Source of the DNA: Bin90 sp965214635 | Lineage (GTDB): Bacteria > Chloroflexota > Dehalococcoidia > Lucifugimonadales > JADFKI01 | Direction of reading: 5' to 3' | Assembly: GCA_965214635.1 (NCBI GenBank) | Contig: OZ243964.1 | Location: 248,001-312,000 of the forward strand | DNA length: 64,000 nt | Part shown: piece after piece, positions 47,263-57,224 of the stretch | How positions within the stretch are numbered: position 1 is the stretch's first letter | How the letters are laid out: each line of letters begins with the position of its first letter | Position numbers and translations under genes: made by a program | The notes under the pieces: model-generated | Told to the model about the DNA's origin: nothing | What the model saw: only the letters and a program-made list of their open reading frames with translations | Databases searched by the model: none

Positions 47263-47920
47263 CGACTTCACGCCTATGTTGTATCAGCAGTTCGTCGGCG
47301 ATGCCGTTCTTTCCAATGCGAGGCTTCGCAACTACTTCGACGCCTGTTTTCAGCAAGCCATCGACGATGCCGGATGCTACCCCGCTTGGGCGTGTATAGG
47401 CTGCCTAAGTGATGGGCAAGCGACAAACGCATTCGGGGAGCGGCCGTCTAAGTGTCCCAAGTGTGAGTCTCGCAAGTGCTTTCAAATCGCCACATTCCAA
47501 TCCCGTGCGCCGTTAGTGGGTCGTGCATTTGAGCGGGCAGTGCTGCACTTGCTGAGGATGCGGTTTGAACTGCCTGCTGAACCTACGCCGGGCAACACGC
47601 GCACCCACGATATAGAGGTTACTCACAGGATTGCGATTGAAAGCAAGGGGTCGCCCCGCAGCGTGCAGAACCCGGATGGGTCGATTATCAAGTTGGGGCG
47701 GCCGGGCTTGGAACGATCAGACACATGGAAGAAGGCGCAGTCCAACGCTCACACATTCCGGGAGCGCAACAGGGGAGCGCCATTCTACATCGTGTCCAAT
47801 GCCGTCCCCCACGATTTGGTGGGTTATCGGAGCGATGACATTACCGGCATTTTCAACCTGACACACGCCGACCGAATGCAGGCATTCGTCAGAGAAATCA
47901 ACCTCGAATTGTCAGCATAA
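47243..47920 (+). CDS. Restriction endonuclease partner of the methyltransferase, PD-(D/E)xK type
   Basis: A 225-residue protein. A zinc-ribbon-like part has CIGC and CPKC with ESRKC. The second half holds the nuclease core, HDIEVTHRIAIESKG, which fits Asp-x(n)-Glu-x-Lys. It overlaps the methyltransferase gene by 20 bp, so it is translationally coupled. This makes a type II restriction-modification pair. The recognition site is unknown. If the upstream frame is switched off, ribosomes reaching this start would drop, limiting self-restriction; this is inference. Confidence 0.75.
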   Translation: MLNTPYDDFTPMLYQQFVGDAVLSNARLRNYFDACFQQAIDDAGCYPAWACIGCLSDGQATNAFGERPSKCPKCESRKCFQIATFQSRAPLVGRAFERAVLHLLRMRFELPAEPTPGNTRTHDIEVTHRIAIESKGSPRSVQNPDGSIIKLGRPGLERSDTWKKAQSNAHTFRERNRGAPFYIVSNAVPHDLVGYRSDDITGIFNLTHADRMQAFVREINLELSA

Positions 47921-48017
47921 TCGCAGAGTGCTCTGGGTTCAGACATTATCTTGCTTCCTGCGAAAGTAGGAAGGGGCGTTGCCGCCGTCTTTGACATCTA
48001 TTTCTCCATTCTTAACT

Positions 48018-48047
48018 TTGCCCCATAATCCCCGCATGTGCTATAAT
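48018..48047 (+). promoter_or_regulatory. Promoter of the arginine cluster (argJ)
   Basis: TTGCCC (48018-48023), 18 bases, TATAAT (48042-48047). The leader is about 46 bases. I do not see a convincing arginine-repressor box. Confidence 0.7.
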
Positions 48048-48099
48048 CCGCTGACATAATTTGTGCAGATGAGCGTGCTTTGGGCAACGAGGAGCGGTT

Positions 48100-49320
48100 A
48101 TGTCAGCGAAGGTTGAACTCATTGATGGTGGCGGTGTTACCTCTGCGAAGGGGTTTACGGCGGGGGGTGTCTATGCAGGGCTGAAGACCGAGGCGGGTGG
48201 GGTGCTGGATGTGGGTATCCTGCTGTCCGAGACGCCCTCAGCGCTGGCGGCAACCTTCTCCACGAACAAGATACTGTCGCCTTCGGTGGTGCTGAGCCGC
48301 CAGCGTGCCCAGCGCGGCAGCGCTCGGGGTGTGGTTGCGAACAGCGGCTGTGCCAACTGCTGCGTGGGTGAACAGGGGCTGACCGACGCCGTCGAGTTGA
48401 CCGAACTTGCCGCAGCTCATGTTGGCGTGCCGGCCGAGGATATGCTGATTTGCAGCACAGGAATGATAGGCGTGGAGCTTCCTATGGCGCTGCTGCGGCA
48501 GAACATCTGCAACATCACCCTCAGCAAGGATGGTGGGCAAGACTTCGCCCGCTCCATCATGACCACCGACACCGTTCACAAGGACATCGCAGTGTCTGTT
48601 GAACTAGATGGGCGCGAGGTCGTCGTGGGCGGCGCAGCCAAGGGTGTGGGAATGATACACCCGAACATGGCGACGATGCTTGCGTTCATCACCACCGACG
48701 CACCAGTAGAGCAGGGCTTCTTGCAAGCCGCATTGAGCAGGGCTGTTGACAGCTCCTTCAATATGTGCAGTGTTGATGGAGACCAGAGCACCAACGACAC
48801 TGCGCTGCTGTTTGCCAACGGACAGGCAGGCGGCGGCGAGGTGCAAGCCGATACGCCCGCAGGTGAGGCGTTCGAGGATGCGCTGACATATGTTTGCATC
48901 TCGCTGGCGAAGGCGATGGTGCGCGACGGCGAGGGTGCGCAGAAGCTCATCGAGGTTACGGTCGATGATGCGAGTTCGCAGACGCACGCACGCATTGCTG
49001 CGCGCGAAATCTCCACTTCGTCTCTGGTCAAGGCGATGGTGCACGGCAACGACCCCAACTGGGGGCGCATCATGATGGCGCTGGGTAAGAGCGGCGCCGA
49101 TATGGATGAGTCGAAGATAGACATCTACATCGACGACATTCAGATTGTGAATAAGGGCATAGCCATCCCCTACTACAAGGATGCGGTAGTCAGCGCTATG
49201 GCGAAATCACCAGATGTGCGCCTCCGTGTGAACTTGAACTTGGGCGACGCCAGCGCAACTGCGTGGGGATGCGATCTAACCGAAGAGTATGTTACCTTCA
49301 ATTCAGCATATAGCACCTAA
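48100..49320 (+). CDS. argJ: Bifunctional glutamate N-acetyltransferase/amino-acid acetyltransferase
   Basis: Makes N-acetylglutamate and recycles the acetyl group from N-acetylornithine in arginine synthesis. The self-cleavage site lies in KGVGMIHPNMATMLAF (cut before the Thr of MATM), and the oxyanion-hole segment STGMIG and the C-terminal GRDPNWGR-like motif (HGNDPNWGRIMMALGKSG) are present. At 406 residues it is the normal length. GAGGAG precedes the ATG, and it heads the arginine cluster. Confidence 0.95.
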   Translation: MSAKVELIDGGGVTSAKGFTAGGVYAGLKTEAGGVLDVGILLSETPSALAATFSTNKILSPSVVLSRQRAQRGSARGVVANSGCANCCVGEQGLTDAVELTELAAAHVGVPAEDMLICSTGMIGVELPMALLRQNICNITLSKDGGQDFARSIMTTDTVHKDIAVSVELDGREVVVGGAAKGVGMIHPNMATMLAFITTDAPVEQGFLQAALSRAVDSSFNMCSVDGDQSTNDTALLFANGQAGGGEVQADTPAGEAFEDALTYVCISLAKAMVRDGEGAQKLIEVTVDDASSQTHARIAAREISTSSLVKAMVHGNDPNWGRIMMALGKSGADMDESKIDIYIDDIQIVNKGIAIPYYKDAVVSAMAKSPDVRLRVNLNLGDASATAWGCDLTEEYVTFNSAYST

Positions 49321-49441
49321 TCTGTGCGAGTGTTTCCTTTCAAAGTGCGTGTCTGTGTTTTCCTGCGAATGGTAATTTGGAAGACGGAAATGATGAACCG
49401 CATGTCCGAACCTAGAGGGTGGATTAGCCCGCCTGTGCCGC

Positions 49442-50278
49442 ATGTCAACACTTAATCCGATAAAATCGGCACAGAATGAGAACGCTGCAAGTCAGGAGTC
49501 TGATGCCAGTGGGACGATAGTAGTTAAGATAGGCGGCAGTACGCTCGGCAGCCACGACACCACGCTGCACGACATCGCTGCGCTGCAACGGCAGGGCGTC
49601 AACTTGGTTGTGGTCCACGGTGGCGGCAAGATAATCAGTGATTGGATGGCGAAGCAGGGCGTGAAGCCCAACTTCGTGCGTGGGCTGCGCGTTACGGATG
49701 AGCCTAGCCTAGACATCGTTGTGGCGGTGCTTGCCGGGCTTATCAACAAGAACCTCGTGGCGTCGATGCTGGCGCTGGGTGCGAGCGCAGTAGGCATCAG
49801 CGGTGCTGACGGCGGGATGCTTCAAGCAGACATACAAGATCCGAGGCTGGGATTGGTCGGCAGTGTAACGCATGTGAACACCGTTCCCCTAGACGCCGTG
49901 CTGCGGGCGGGAAGCATCCCCATAGTTGCGCCGGTGGCATTCAAGAAGACAGACGATACCGCTTCCACGCTTCTGAACATCAACGCCGACACCGCCGCAG
50001 GCGAAATCGCATCGGCGTTAGGTGCGGATAGGCTGATCTTTCTCACCGATGTAGAGGGTGTATTGGACACCTCGCACCGCCTCATTTCGCGCCTGACTGC
50101 GCGGCAGGCTAGGGGACTTATCAATTCCAATGTGGCTGCAGGCGGTATGATACCGAAGCTGGAGGCTTGTCTGATGGCTATCGAAAGCGGCGGCACATCG
50201 CACATCATAGACGGGCGCAAGCCGTCCGCTCTCATGGATGTGGTCTGCGGCGGCGCACTGGGTACACGCATCGGTTAG
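49442..50278 (+). CDS. argB: Acetylglutamate kinase
   Basis: Phosphorylates N-acetylglutamate in arginine synthesis. Motifs are VVKIGGSTLG, VVVHGGGKIIS and the ATP-binding LIFLTDVEGVLD; TARQARGLINSNVAAGGMIPKLEACL marks the substrate and effector region. The length of 278 is normal; an N-terminal stretch of about 25 residues before VVKIGG could carry the arginine-sensing helix of inhibitable forms, but its sequence is not conclusive. No ribosome binding site is visible before the ATG. It lies 121 bp after argJ. Confidence 0.94.
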   Translation: MSTLNPIKSAQNENAASQESDASGTIVVKIGGSTLGSHDTTLHDIAALQRQGVNLVVVHGGGKIISDWMAKQGVKPNFVRGLRVTDEPSLDIVVAVLAGLINKNLVASMLALGASAVGISGADGGMLQADIQDPRLGLVGSVTHVNTVPLDAVLRAGSIPIVAPVAFKKTDDTASTLLNINADTAAGEIASALGADRLIFLTDVEGVLDTSHRLISRLTARQARGLINSNVAAGGMIPKLEACLMAIESGGTSHIIDGRKPSALMDVVCGGALGTRIG

Positions 50279-50325
50279 GCTCGTGTAAGCCCGTCTGAAT
50301 CGGGCAAAGACAGGTAGGTTAGGTT

Positions 50326-53130
50326 ATGGCAGGTAATTACCGCAACGGCGGCAGCGGCAACGATCGAGAACCCAATCCCGACGAACTGTTCCAACTATTT
50401 GGACAGATTGGTAGTCTCGCCAAGTGGATTGCGATATTCGTTGCCGCAATCGTGCTGATTTCCCTGCTGGTGTTCGGGCGCGGTGTCTATACCGATTGGC
50501 TGTGGTTTGACAATTTGGGCTTCCGCGGCGTGTTCGTTAAGGTGCTGCTGACACGCATAACGCTCTTCGCATGTGGCACAGCGGCGATGGCCGTGCTCCT
50601 GGGCGTTAGCCTGTTCATAGCGCACCGCTTCTCACGCGGGGAGATGGCGGGGATGCTGCCGGACGATATTCTGAGCTTCATCAGCCGCTCCCTGACGAAC
50701 ATCAGCATTGGCGCGACTGTCGTGCTTTCGATAGTATTCGGCGGCGTGGTGGCGTCGAACTGGGAAATATTCCTGCGCTTCTTCAACTCCGTTCCGTTCG
50801 GTCAGATTGAACCGGTGTTCAATCAAGATGCGTCGTTCTATGTGTTCACGCTGCCGGTGCTGAGCTTTTTGCAGGGCTTCTTGCTCGGCATGCTCGTCGT
50901 AACGCTGATTGCCACGGCTGCGCTGTACTTTCTGCGCATATCCATGCAAGGGCGTCGGTTCGACCTGTCTGAGACTAGCGTGAAGATACATCTTTCCATA
51001 ATCGCCGGCCTCATAATGTTCGTTATTGGTTGGGGGCATTGGATCGATCGATGGGACCTTCTGCTGTCCACAGAGGGAGCGGTCTTTGGCGCTGCGTACA
51101 CCGATGTGAACGCCCGAATGCCGGCGCTGTTAGTGATGACGATTGTCGCTGCCGCCGCCGGGCTGCTGATGTTTGCAAACACCTACTTCAGCGGCAGACG
51201 GCTGCTCATCGGCGCATTCGCCCTCTGGTTTGTGATGAACATCGTGCTGACCAATGTGTGGCCCGGCTTCGTACAGCAGTTCAGGGTGAACCCGAACGAA
51301 TTCGTGCGCGAAGAGCAGTACATCGACCACAACATCCAGTTCACGCGCCATGCATTTGCCCTCGACCGCGTGTCGGAACAGGCGTATGTCGCTGAAAGCA
51401 AGGTGGACGCCGATGTGATACGGCGCAACCCGCAAACGGTGAACAACATACGCCTGTGGGACTATCGCCCGCTCTCTGAGGTGTACAGGCAAATCCAGCT
51501 CATTCGCCCGTACTACGACTTCCAAGACGCCGATGTTGACCGATACATGATCGATGGCGAGATTCGGCAGGTGCTACTTTCTGCGCGGGAAGTGGCGTCC
51601 GACAAGTTGCAACCCGAATCGCAGACTTGGACGAACACGCGCCTCGTGTACACGCACGGGATGGGCATCGCAATGAGTCCGGCGACCGAGTTCACGCCCG
51701 AGGGGAGACCGGAGTTCTTCGCTAAGGACATTCCGGCGGGAGGCGTGATCCCCATCCAATCGGTGGATTCAGACGCCGCCCCTGAGATTCAGGTTACCAA
51801 CCCCCGCATCTACTATGGCGAGAGGGCGATAGACTATGTCATCGTCAACACGCAAACCGACGAACTAGACTACCAGACCGGTGAGGGCGAGCTTTTCCAC
51901 ACGAACTACTTCGGCGCGGGCGGTGTTCAGCTATCTTCCGTATTCCGCCGCATCGCATACGCATGGCAGTTCGGGGACATCAACATCCTCATAAGCGGTC
52001 AGATTACCGGGGACAGCCGCTTGCAATATCGCAGCAATATCCAAGATCGTGTGCGTGAGGTTGCGCCGTTCCTGCTCTTGGACAACGACCCATACATCGT
52101 GGCGTCCGAAGATGGCGGGTTGTATTGGATACAAGACGCCTACACCTACACCGACCGCTATCCGTACTCCGACCCACTCGGCGGCGAGCTAAACTATATG
52201 CGTAACAGCGTCAAGGTAACGGTGGATGCATTCGAGGGCGACTTGCGGTTCTACATATGGGACGACGCCGACCCGATAATCCAAACCTACGCTCGCATCT
52301 TCCCGCAGCTATTCGTGCCGCAGAGTGAGATGCCGCCATCGCTGCAGTCGCATGTGCGCTATCCGCAGGATTTCTTCCGAATCCAAGCGGAGAAGTACAT
52401 TCGCTATCACATGCAAGAGCCGCAGAACTTCTACACCAACGAAGACTTGTGGGCGGTTGCAGAAGAGAAGCTCGGACAAGACGACCAGCTCTATCAAGTA
52501 GAGCCATACTATGTGATCATGAAGCTGCCCGGCGAAGAGAAAGAAGAGTTCCTGCTGCTGCTGCCGTACACGCCCAATGAGCGGCAGAACCTGATTGGGT
52601 GGCTGGCGGCTCGCAGCGACGGGGAGAACTACGGCCGGCTGATTGCGTTCAACTTCCCGAAAGACCGCCAGATAGACGGCCCAGCTCAGATTGAGGCGCG
52701 CATCGACAACGACCAGAACATATCGGCGTGGTTCACACTACGCTGTACAGAAGGGTCGAGCTGCATTCGGGGCAACCTGCTGGTCATCCCTGTGGATGAA
52801 TCGCTCATATACGCTGAGCCGGTGTACATCCGAGCTGAGGGCGTCAGCTTCCCCGAACTGAAGCGCGTCATCCTCGCCACGGCGAACAGGGTAGTGATGG
52901 AAGACTCGCTCAACGAGGCGCTGGCTGCGCTCACTGGGGACAGCTCTTTCGTCGAGCAGCAGCGCACAGCGCCCATCGAAACCGCAGTTCCCCAACCCGA
53001 AGTTGCTGCTCCTGCCACTACTGGCGAAGCCGTTGATGCGCTGCAACAAGCTATCCAAGATATGAGGCAGAACCTGACTGAGTTGGAACAGGCGCTGGAC
53101 AGACTAACAGAATCCCTCGTAAATCAATAG
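50326..53130 (+). CDS. UPF0182 family large membrane protein
   Basis: A 934-residue protein of the UPF0182 (COG1615) family, seen in Actinobacteria, Cyanobacteria and Chloroflexota; its function is unknown. About seven membrane helices lie in residues 30-340 (including VYTDWLWFDNLGFRGVF and IVFGGVVASNWEIFLRFFN). A large non-membrane domain follows with IRLWDYRPLSEVYRQIQLIRPYY, TRLVYTHGMG and NPRIYYGE, hallmarks of the family. The C-terminus is a Pro/Ala linker and a coiled coil (DALQQAIQDMRQNLTELEQALDRL). It lies between argB and argD without a terminator, so it is probably co-transcribed, a location not explained by arginine synthesis. Confidence 0.92.
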   Translation: MAGNYRNGGSGNDREPNPDELFQLFGQIGSLAKWIAIFVAAIVLISLLVFGRGVYTDWLWFDNLGFRGVFVKVLLTRITLFACGTAAMAVLLGVSLFIAHRFSRGEMAGMLPDDILSFISRSLTNISIGATVVLSIVFGGVVASNWEIFLRFFNSVPFGQIEPVFNQDASFYVFTLPVLSFLQGFLLGMLVVTLIATAALYFLRISMQGRRFDLSETSVKIHLSIIAGLIMFVIGWGHWIDRWDLLLSTEGAVFGAAYTDVNARMPALLVMTIVAAAAGLLMFANTYFSGRRLLIGAFALWFVMNIVLTNVWPGFVQQFRVNPNEFVREEQYIDHNIQFTRHAFALDRVSEQAYVAESKVDADVIRRNPQTVNNIRLWDYRPLSEVYRQIQLIRPYYDFQDADVDRYMIDGEIRQVLLSAREVASDKLQPESQTWTNTRLVYTHGMGIAMSPATEFTPEGRPEFFAKDIPAGGVIPIQSVDSDAAPEIQVTNPRIYYGERAIDYVIVNTQTDELDYQTGEGELFHTNYFGAGGVQLSSVFRRIAYAWQFGDINILISGQITGDSRLQYRSNIQDRVREVAPFLLLDNDPYIVASEDGGLYWIQDAYTYTDRYPYSDPLGGELNYMRNSVKVTVDAFEGDLRFYIWDDADPIIQTYARIFPQLFVPQSEMPPSLQSHVRYPQDFFRIQAEKYIRYHMQEPQNFYTNEDLWAVAEEKLGQDDQLYQVEPYYVIMKLPGEEKEEFLLLLPYTPNERQNLIGWLAARSDGENYGRLIAFNFPKDRQIDGPAQIEARIDNDQNISAWFTLRCTEGSSCIRGNLLVIPVDESLIYAEPVYIRAEGVSFPELKRVILATANRVVMEDSLNEALAALTGDSSFVEQQRTAPIETAVPQPEVAAPATTGEAVDALQQAIQDMRQNLTELEQALDRLTESLVNQ

Positions 53131-53209
53131 CATACCAACACCTGCATGTGCACTGGAACGGCAGGCATTGGAATGCAAATCAATAGTGTGAAAGACATGG
53201 AGGCTACGA

Positions 53210-54412
53210 ATGACTTCGACCGCAGAATGGAAAGAGAAAGAGAGCCGCTACTACATACACACATTCAACCGCCAGCCAATGGTCATTGAGCGGGGCGAGG
53301 GTGCGCGCGTATGGGACACTGAAGGCAACGAATACCTCGATTTCACCGCCGGTTTGGCGGTCAACAATCTGGGGCACTGCCACCCAGCCGTAACTGAAGC
53401 CATCAGAGAGCAGGCGGGCAAGCTCGTCCAAACCTCCAACCTCTTCTACACCGTTCCTCAGCTAGAGCTTGCAGAGGCGCTCGTCGAGAACAGCAGCATG
53501 GACAAGGTGTTCTTTGCCAACAGCGGCGTAGAGGCGAATGAGGGCGCAGTCAAGCTGGCGCGCAAGTACGGACGCCTCCACCGCGGCGGCGCTCAGAGCA
53601 TCATAACCGTGCTGAACTCCTTTCACGGGCGCACGCTCGGTATGATCGCCGCCACCGGACAGCCTGCATACCAGCAGGCGTGGCTTCCCCTAGCAGAGGG
53701 CTACACCAATGTCCCCTACGAAGATCTCGACGCCATCCGCGAGGCGACCACAGACGATACCTGCGCGATAATGGTGGAGGTGCTTCAGGGCGAGGGCGGC
53801 GTTAATGTGCCCACGGAAGGCTACCTCAAAGGCTTGCGCGAGTGGTGCAGCGAAAACAACATCCTGCTCATATTCGACGAAGTCCAGACCGGAATGGGGC
53901 GGCTCGGCAGCCTCTGGGGGCACGAGCGTTTCGGCGTTGAACCGGATGTGATGACCTCGGCGAAAGGGCTTGGCAACGGCGTGCCCATCGGAGCCTTTAT
54001 GTGCAAGGATAGCTGCGATGTGCTGGAGCCGGGCGACCATGGCTCCACCTTCGGCGGCAATGTACTCACCACCGCTGCCGCCAACGCCACCGTGAGATAC
54101 ATGATAGAAAACGACATCCCCGCCAATGCGCTGAAAGTTGGAGCGTATCTCGAATCCAAACTCGAAGATATGAGAACGGCGCGCCCGGATGTGGTGAAAG
54201 GTGTGCGTGGAATGGGGCTTCTGCTTGCGCTACAATTCCAGTCTCCTATTGCGCCCGCAGTGGTCGCCGCCGCCAACAACGAAGGTGTGTTGCTGAACCC
54301 CGTTCTCCCGGACGCTGTTCGCTTCATGCCTCCGCTCACCATCACCGAAGCCGATGTGGATGAGTGCATCACCAAACTTGGCAGCGCGATAGACACCGTA
54401 GTCGCAGGGTAG
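53210..54412 (+). CDS. argD: Acetylornithine aminotransferase
   Basis: PLP-dependent class III aminotransferase that converts N-acetylglutamate semialdehyde to N-acetylornithine. Motifs are GEGARVWDTEGNEYLDFTAGLAVNNLGHCHP, the PLP-phosphate NSFHGRTLG, the Asp of LLIFDEVQTGMGR and the Schiff-base Lys in SAKGLGNGVPIGA. The length of 400 is normal and the setting in an arg cluster favours ArgD over other class III enzymes. GGAGG lies six bases before the ATG. Confidence 0.94.
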   Translation: MTSTAEWKEKESRYYIHTFNRQPMVIERGEGARVWDTEGNEYLDFTAGLAVNNLGHCHPAVTEAIREQAGKLVQTSNLFYTVPQLELAEALVENSSMDKVFFANSGVEANEGAVKLARKYGRLHRGGAQSIITVLNSFHGRTLGMIAATGQPAYQQAWLPLAEGYTNVPYEDLDAIREATTDDTCAIMVEVLQGEGGVNVPTEGYLKGLREWCSENNILLIFDEVQTGMGRLGSLWGHERFGVEPDVMTSAKGLGNGVPIGAFMCKDSCDVLEPGDHGSTFGGNVLTTAAANATVRYMIENDIPANALKVGAYLESKLEDMRTARPDVVKGVRGMGLLLALQFQSPIAPAVVAAANNEGVLLNPVLPDAVRFMPPLTITEADVDECITKLGSAIDTVVAG

Positions 54413-54509
54413 GGTATAGGGACAGACTTAACGATTCCACTGCCTAGTCTAGGGTATAAATGCGACCTAAGGGCAAAGCATCGGTGAGTATAAGGGCAAG
54501 ATAGCGGAA

Positions 54510-55772
54510 ATGAACTGGCGCGAACTCAAAGACAAGAATATCACCCTCGTCGGAGGGGCGGTGTCTGGGGGGCTGGACAGCTGCACGGTTACGCACTGGC
54601 TCAACTCCAAGGGCTTCGATGTACATTGCTACACGGTTGACTTGGGGCAGCCGGACGAAGAGAGCCTAGACGCTGTGGAGCAGCGGATGCTGGGCTGCGG
54701 CGCTGCAAGCGCAAGCATCGTCCCGGGCCAAGCCGCACTCGCCGATGCGGGGCTGAAGGTGATACAGGCTCAGGCACGCTATGAGGGCGGCTATTGGAAC
54801 ACCACCGGCATTGCCCGCCCGGTAACCGTCGCGGCTATCCTGCCAGCGCTGCAAGAGCAGAACATCGGCGTGCTGTTCCACGGCGCAACGGGGCGCGGGA
54901 ACGACCAAGTGCGCTTCCAACTCGCTGCCAACACGATGCAGCCGGCGCTGGATGTGTATGCACCTTGGCGAGACCCGGAATTCGTGCAGCAGTTTCCCGG
55001 CAGACAGCAGATGTTAGACTACTGCGATAAGCACGCACTGCCAATCCGCCCGGCGCGCGAGTCGCGCTATTCCACAGACGCCAACTTCCTCGGGCTGACT
55101 CACGAGGCGGGAGACTTGGAGGATGTGAGCATATCGCCTGCGTTTGTGGAGCCGGGCATGGGCGTTTGGCCCTGGGACGCACCCGACCAGCCCGAATTGA
55201 TAACAGTCCGCTGGGAGCAAGGTGTGCCTGTGGCGCTGAACGGCGATGCGCTGCCGCTTGTGGATGTGTTCGGGGCGGCGAACCGCATAGCGGGCGCACA
55301 CGGCGTGGGTATCGGCGCGCATGTGGTCGAGAACAGGTTCGTGGGCGTCAAATCGCGCGGCATATACGAAGCGCCCGCGATGGAGATGTTGGGGCGCAGC
55401 TATGAGTACCTAATACAGTTCATTCTCGACCGACGGGCGCGCGAACTGTTCGACAAACTCTCTGAGGTCATTAGCTTGCAGATATACCAAGGCTATTGGC
55501 TGGATTTGGCTACCACATCGGCGCTGGCTGCACTCGAGCCGATGACGCGTCTCGCGACGGGCACGATAACCCTGCGGTTGTACAAGGGCGGTGTGTTCTT
55601 CGACACGGCGGAGGATACGCCGGATGCAATGCCGCACTCGCTCTACACCGACGACTCGTCTATGGAAGCGATGGGAAGCTACGATCATTCGGATGCAGAA
55701 GGTTTTCTGAAGGTGTTGGGCATATCCGCCAAGAATATGGGCGAACGGCAATATCCGCACCTGCGCCGCTGA
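54510..55772 (+). CDS. argG: Argininosuccinate synthase
   Basis: Joins citrulline and aspartate using ATP. The N-terminal PP-loop reads VGGAVSGGLDSCTVTHWL (usual AxSGGLDT; here VSGGLDS). TVDLGQPDEESLDAV, GATGRGNDQVRF, ESRYSTDANFLGLTHEA and KSRGIYEAPAME follow in the usual order. The N-terminus and overall pattern lie between the common and the E. coli-type (447-residue) subfamilies. At 420 residues it is complete. It lies 97 bp after argD; the ATG has a weak upstream site. Confidence 0.92.
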   Translation: MNWRELKDKNITLVGGAVSGGLDSCTVTHWLNSKGFDVHCYTVDLGQPDEESLDAVEQRMLGCGAASASIVPGQAALADAGLKVIQAQARYEGGYWNTTGIARPVTVAAILPALQEQNIGVLFHGATGRGNDQVRFQLAANTMQPALDVYAPWRDPEFVQQFPGRQQMLDYCDKHALPIRPARESRYSTDANFLGLTHEAGDLEDVSISPAFVEPGMGVWPWDAPDQPELITVRWEQGVPVALNGDALPLVDVFGAANRIAGAHGVGIGAHVVENRFVGVKSRGIYEAPAMEMLGRSYEYLIQFILDRRARELFDKLSEVISLQIYQGYWLDLATTSALAALEPMTRLATGTITLRLYKGGVFFDTAEDTPDAMPHSLYTDDSSMEAMGSYDHSDAEGFLKVLGISAKNMGERQYPHLRR

Positions 55773-55874
55773 CGGGTTCTCGTCTAGCTCCGCCCTGACT
55801 TCGCTTTTTGCGCCTTCGGGACAGCCACAGCATCGTTTAGTACTTGGATGACCAACGAGTAAGCAGGTAAACCA

Positions 55875-57029
55875 ATGACCACAACTTCAGCCGAAATCCG
55901 CAGCCAAATGGTGAGCCTCGTGCGCGACTTTGTGCGCCGCGATGTTGAGCCGGTGGCGAACTACTATGAAAACGAAGACATCTATCCGCAAGACCTCGTG
56001 GATAAGATGGCGGATATGGGGCTGTTCGGTATTATGATACCGGAGGAGTACGGTGGGCTGGGGCTGGATTACACCACATTCGCCGCCATCTTCGAGGAGC
56101 TGAGCAAGGGCTGGATGAGCCTCACCGGGCCGCTCGGCACGCACCACATCTTGGCGTATGTCATCAACTCATACGGCACAGAGTATCTCAAGCAGCGATT
56201 TCTGCCCAAGATGGCAGAGGGCGTGATACGCGGCGGGCTTGCGCTCACTGAGCCGAGTGGCGGCAGCGATATGCAAAACCTGCAAACTTCTGCTGTTAAG
56301 GATGGCGAAGAGTATGTCATCAACGGCAACAAGATGTTCATATCCAACGGCGCCAGCGGCAATGCATTCGCCGTGCTCGCCCGCACCGACAAGGCAGCAT
56401 CGCCGCCGCATCGGGGGATAAGCTGCTTCGTGGTGGAAAAGCCGGCGGTCGGCTTCAGCGTGGCGCAGAAGCTGGACAAGCTAGGCTATCGCGGCATCGA
56501 CACCACTGAGCTGGTGTTCGACAATGTCCGTATCCCGACTCAAAACCTCGTTGGCGACGAGGGGCGCGGCTTCGGGTATGTGATGAGCGGGCTTGAGGGC
56601 GGACGCATCAATGTCGCGGCGCGCGCTGTGGGGGTCGCGGACGCTGCGTTTCAGGCCGCCATCAAGTACGCTCAGCAGCGCGAAAGCTTTGGTCAACCCA
56701 TCGCCCAGCATCAGGCTATCCAGCTCAAGCTTGCCGAAATGGCGACGAACATCGAAGCGGCTCGGCTGCTCACATACGAAGCGGCGCGCAAGAAGGACGC
56801 CGGCGACCGCGTTGACCTAGAGGCGGGGATGGCGAAGCTGTTCGCCAGCGAAATGTGCGGTCAGGTTACGATGGAAGCGATGCGCATCCACGGCGGCTAT
56901 GGCTACATCAAAGACTACCCGCTAGAGCGCTACTATCGAGATGCGCCGCTGATGATTATCGGCGAAGGCACAAACGAAATCCAGAAACTCATCATCGCCC
57001 GCAGGCTGCTGGCGAAGTATCAGATATAG
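55875..57029 (+). CDS. Acyl-CoA dehydrogenase
   Basis: A 384-residue flavoprotein that oxidises acyl-CoA to enoyl-CoA. Typical segments are MADMGLFGIMIPEEYGGLGLDY, GLALTEPSGGSDMQNLQT, YVINGNKMFISNGA, the CoA/FAD region GFGYVMSGLEGGRINVAARAVG and the C-terminal IHGGYGYIKDYPLERYYRDA, where the Gly/Glu near GEGTNEIQ forms the FAD end. The catalytic Glu position of short-chain enzymes appears in ERYYRDAPLMIIGEGTNEIQ. The substrate chain is not known. It sits inside the arginine cluster together with the MaoC-like gene, suggesting a paired acyl-CoA step. Confidence 0.93.
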   Translation: MTTTSAEIRSQMVSLVRDFVRRDVEPVANYYENEDIYPQDLVDKMADMGLFGIMIPEEYGGLGLDYTTFAAIFEELSKGWMSLTGPLGTHHILAYVINSYGTEYLKQRFLPKMAEGVIRGGLALTEPSGGSDMQNLQTSAVKDGEEYVINGNKMFISNGASGNAFAVLARTDKAASPPHRGISCFVVEKPAVGFSVAQKLDKLGYRGIDTTELVFDNVRIPTQNLVGDEGRGFGYVMSGLEGGRINVAARAVGVADAAFQAAIKYAQQRESFGQPIAQHQAIQLKLAEMATNIEAARLLTYEAARKKDAGDRVDLEAGMAKLFASEMCGQVTMEAMRIHGGYGYIKDYPLERYYRDAPLMIIGEGTNEIQKLIIARRLLAKYQI

Positions 57030-57224
57030 TCCATTGGCGTAACCCTCGCGCAAGCGAATAGCAGGGCTTTCAGTCAGATGGGATATTCGATGTTCATTCG
57101 GGTTCATGCCGAGAGTATGTCCGGGTATGAATATAGCGGGTAGGCGGGAGAAATCTGTGTGCGCCAACTCCGTACTGTGATGTTCCTGTTACAACACAAT
57201 GTAATCTGAGGTGAAATCGTAACC

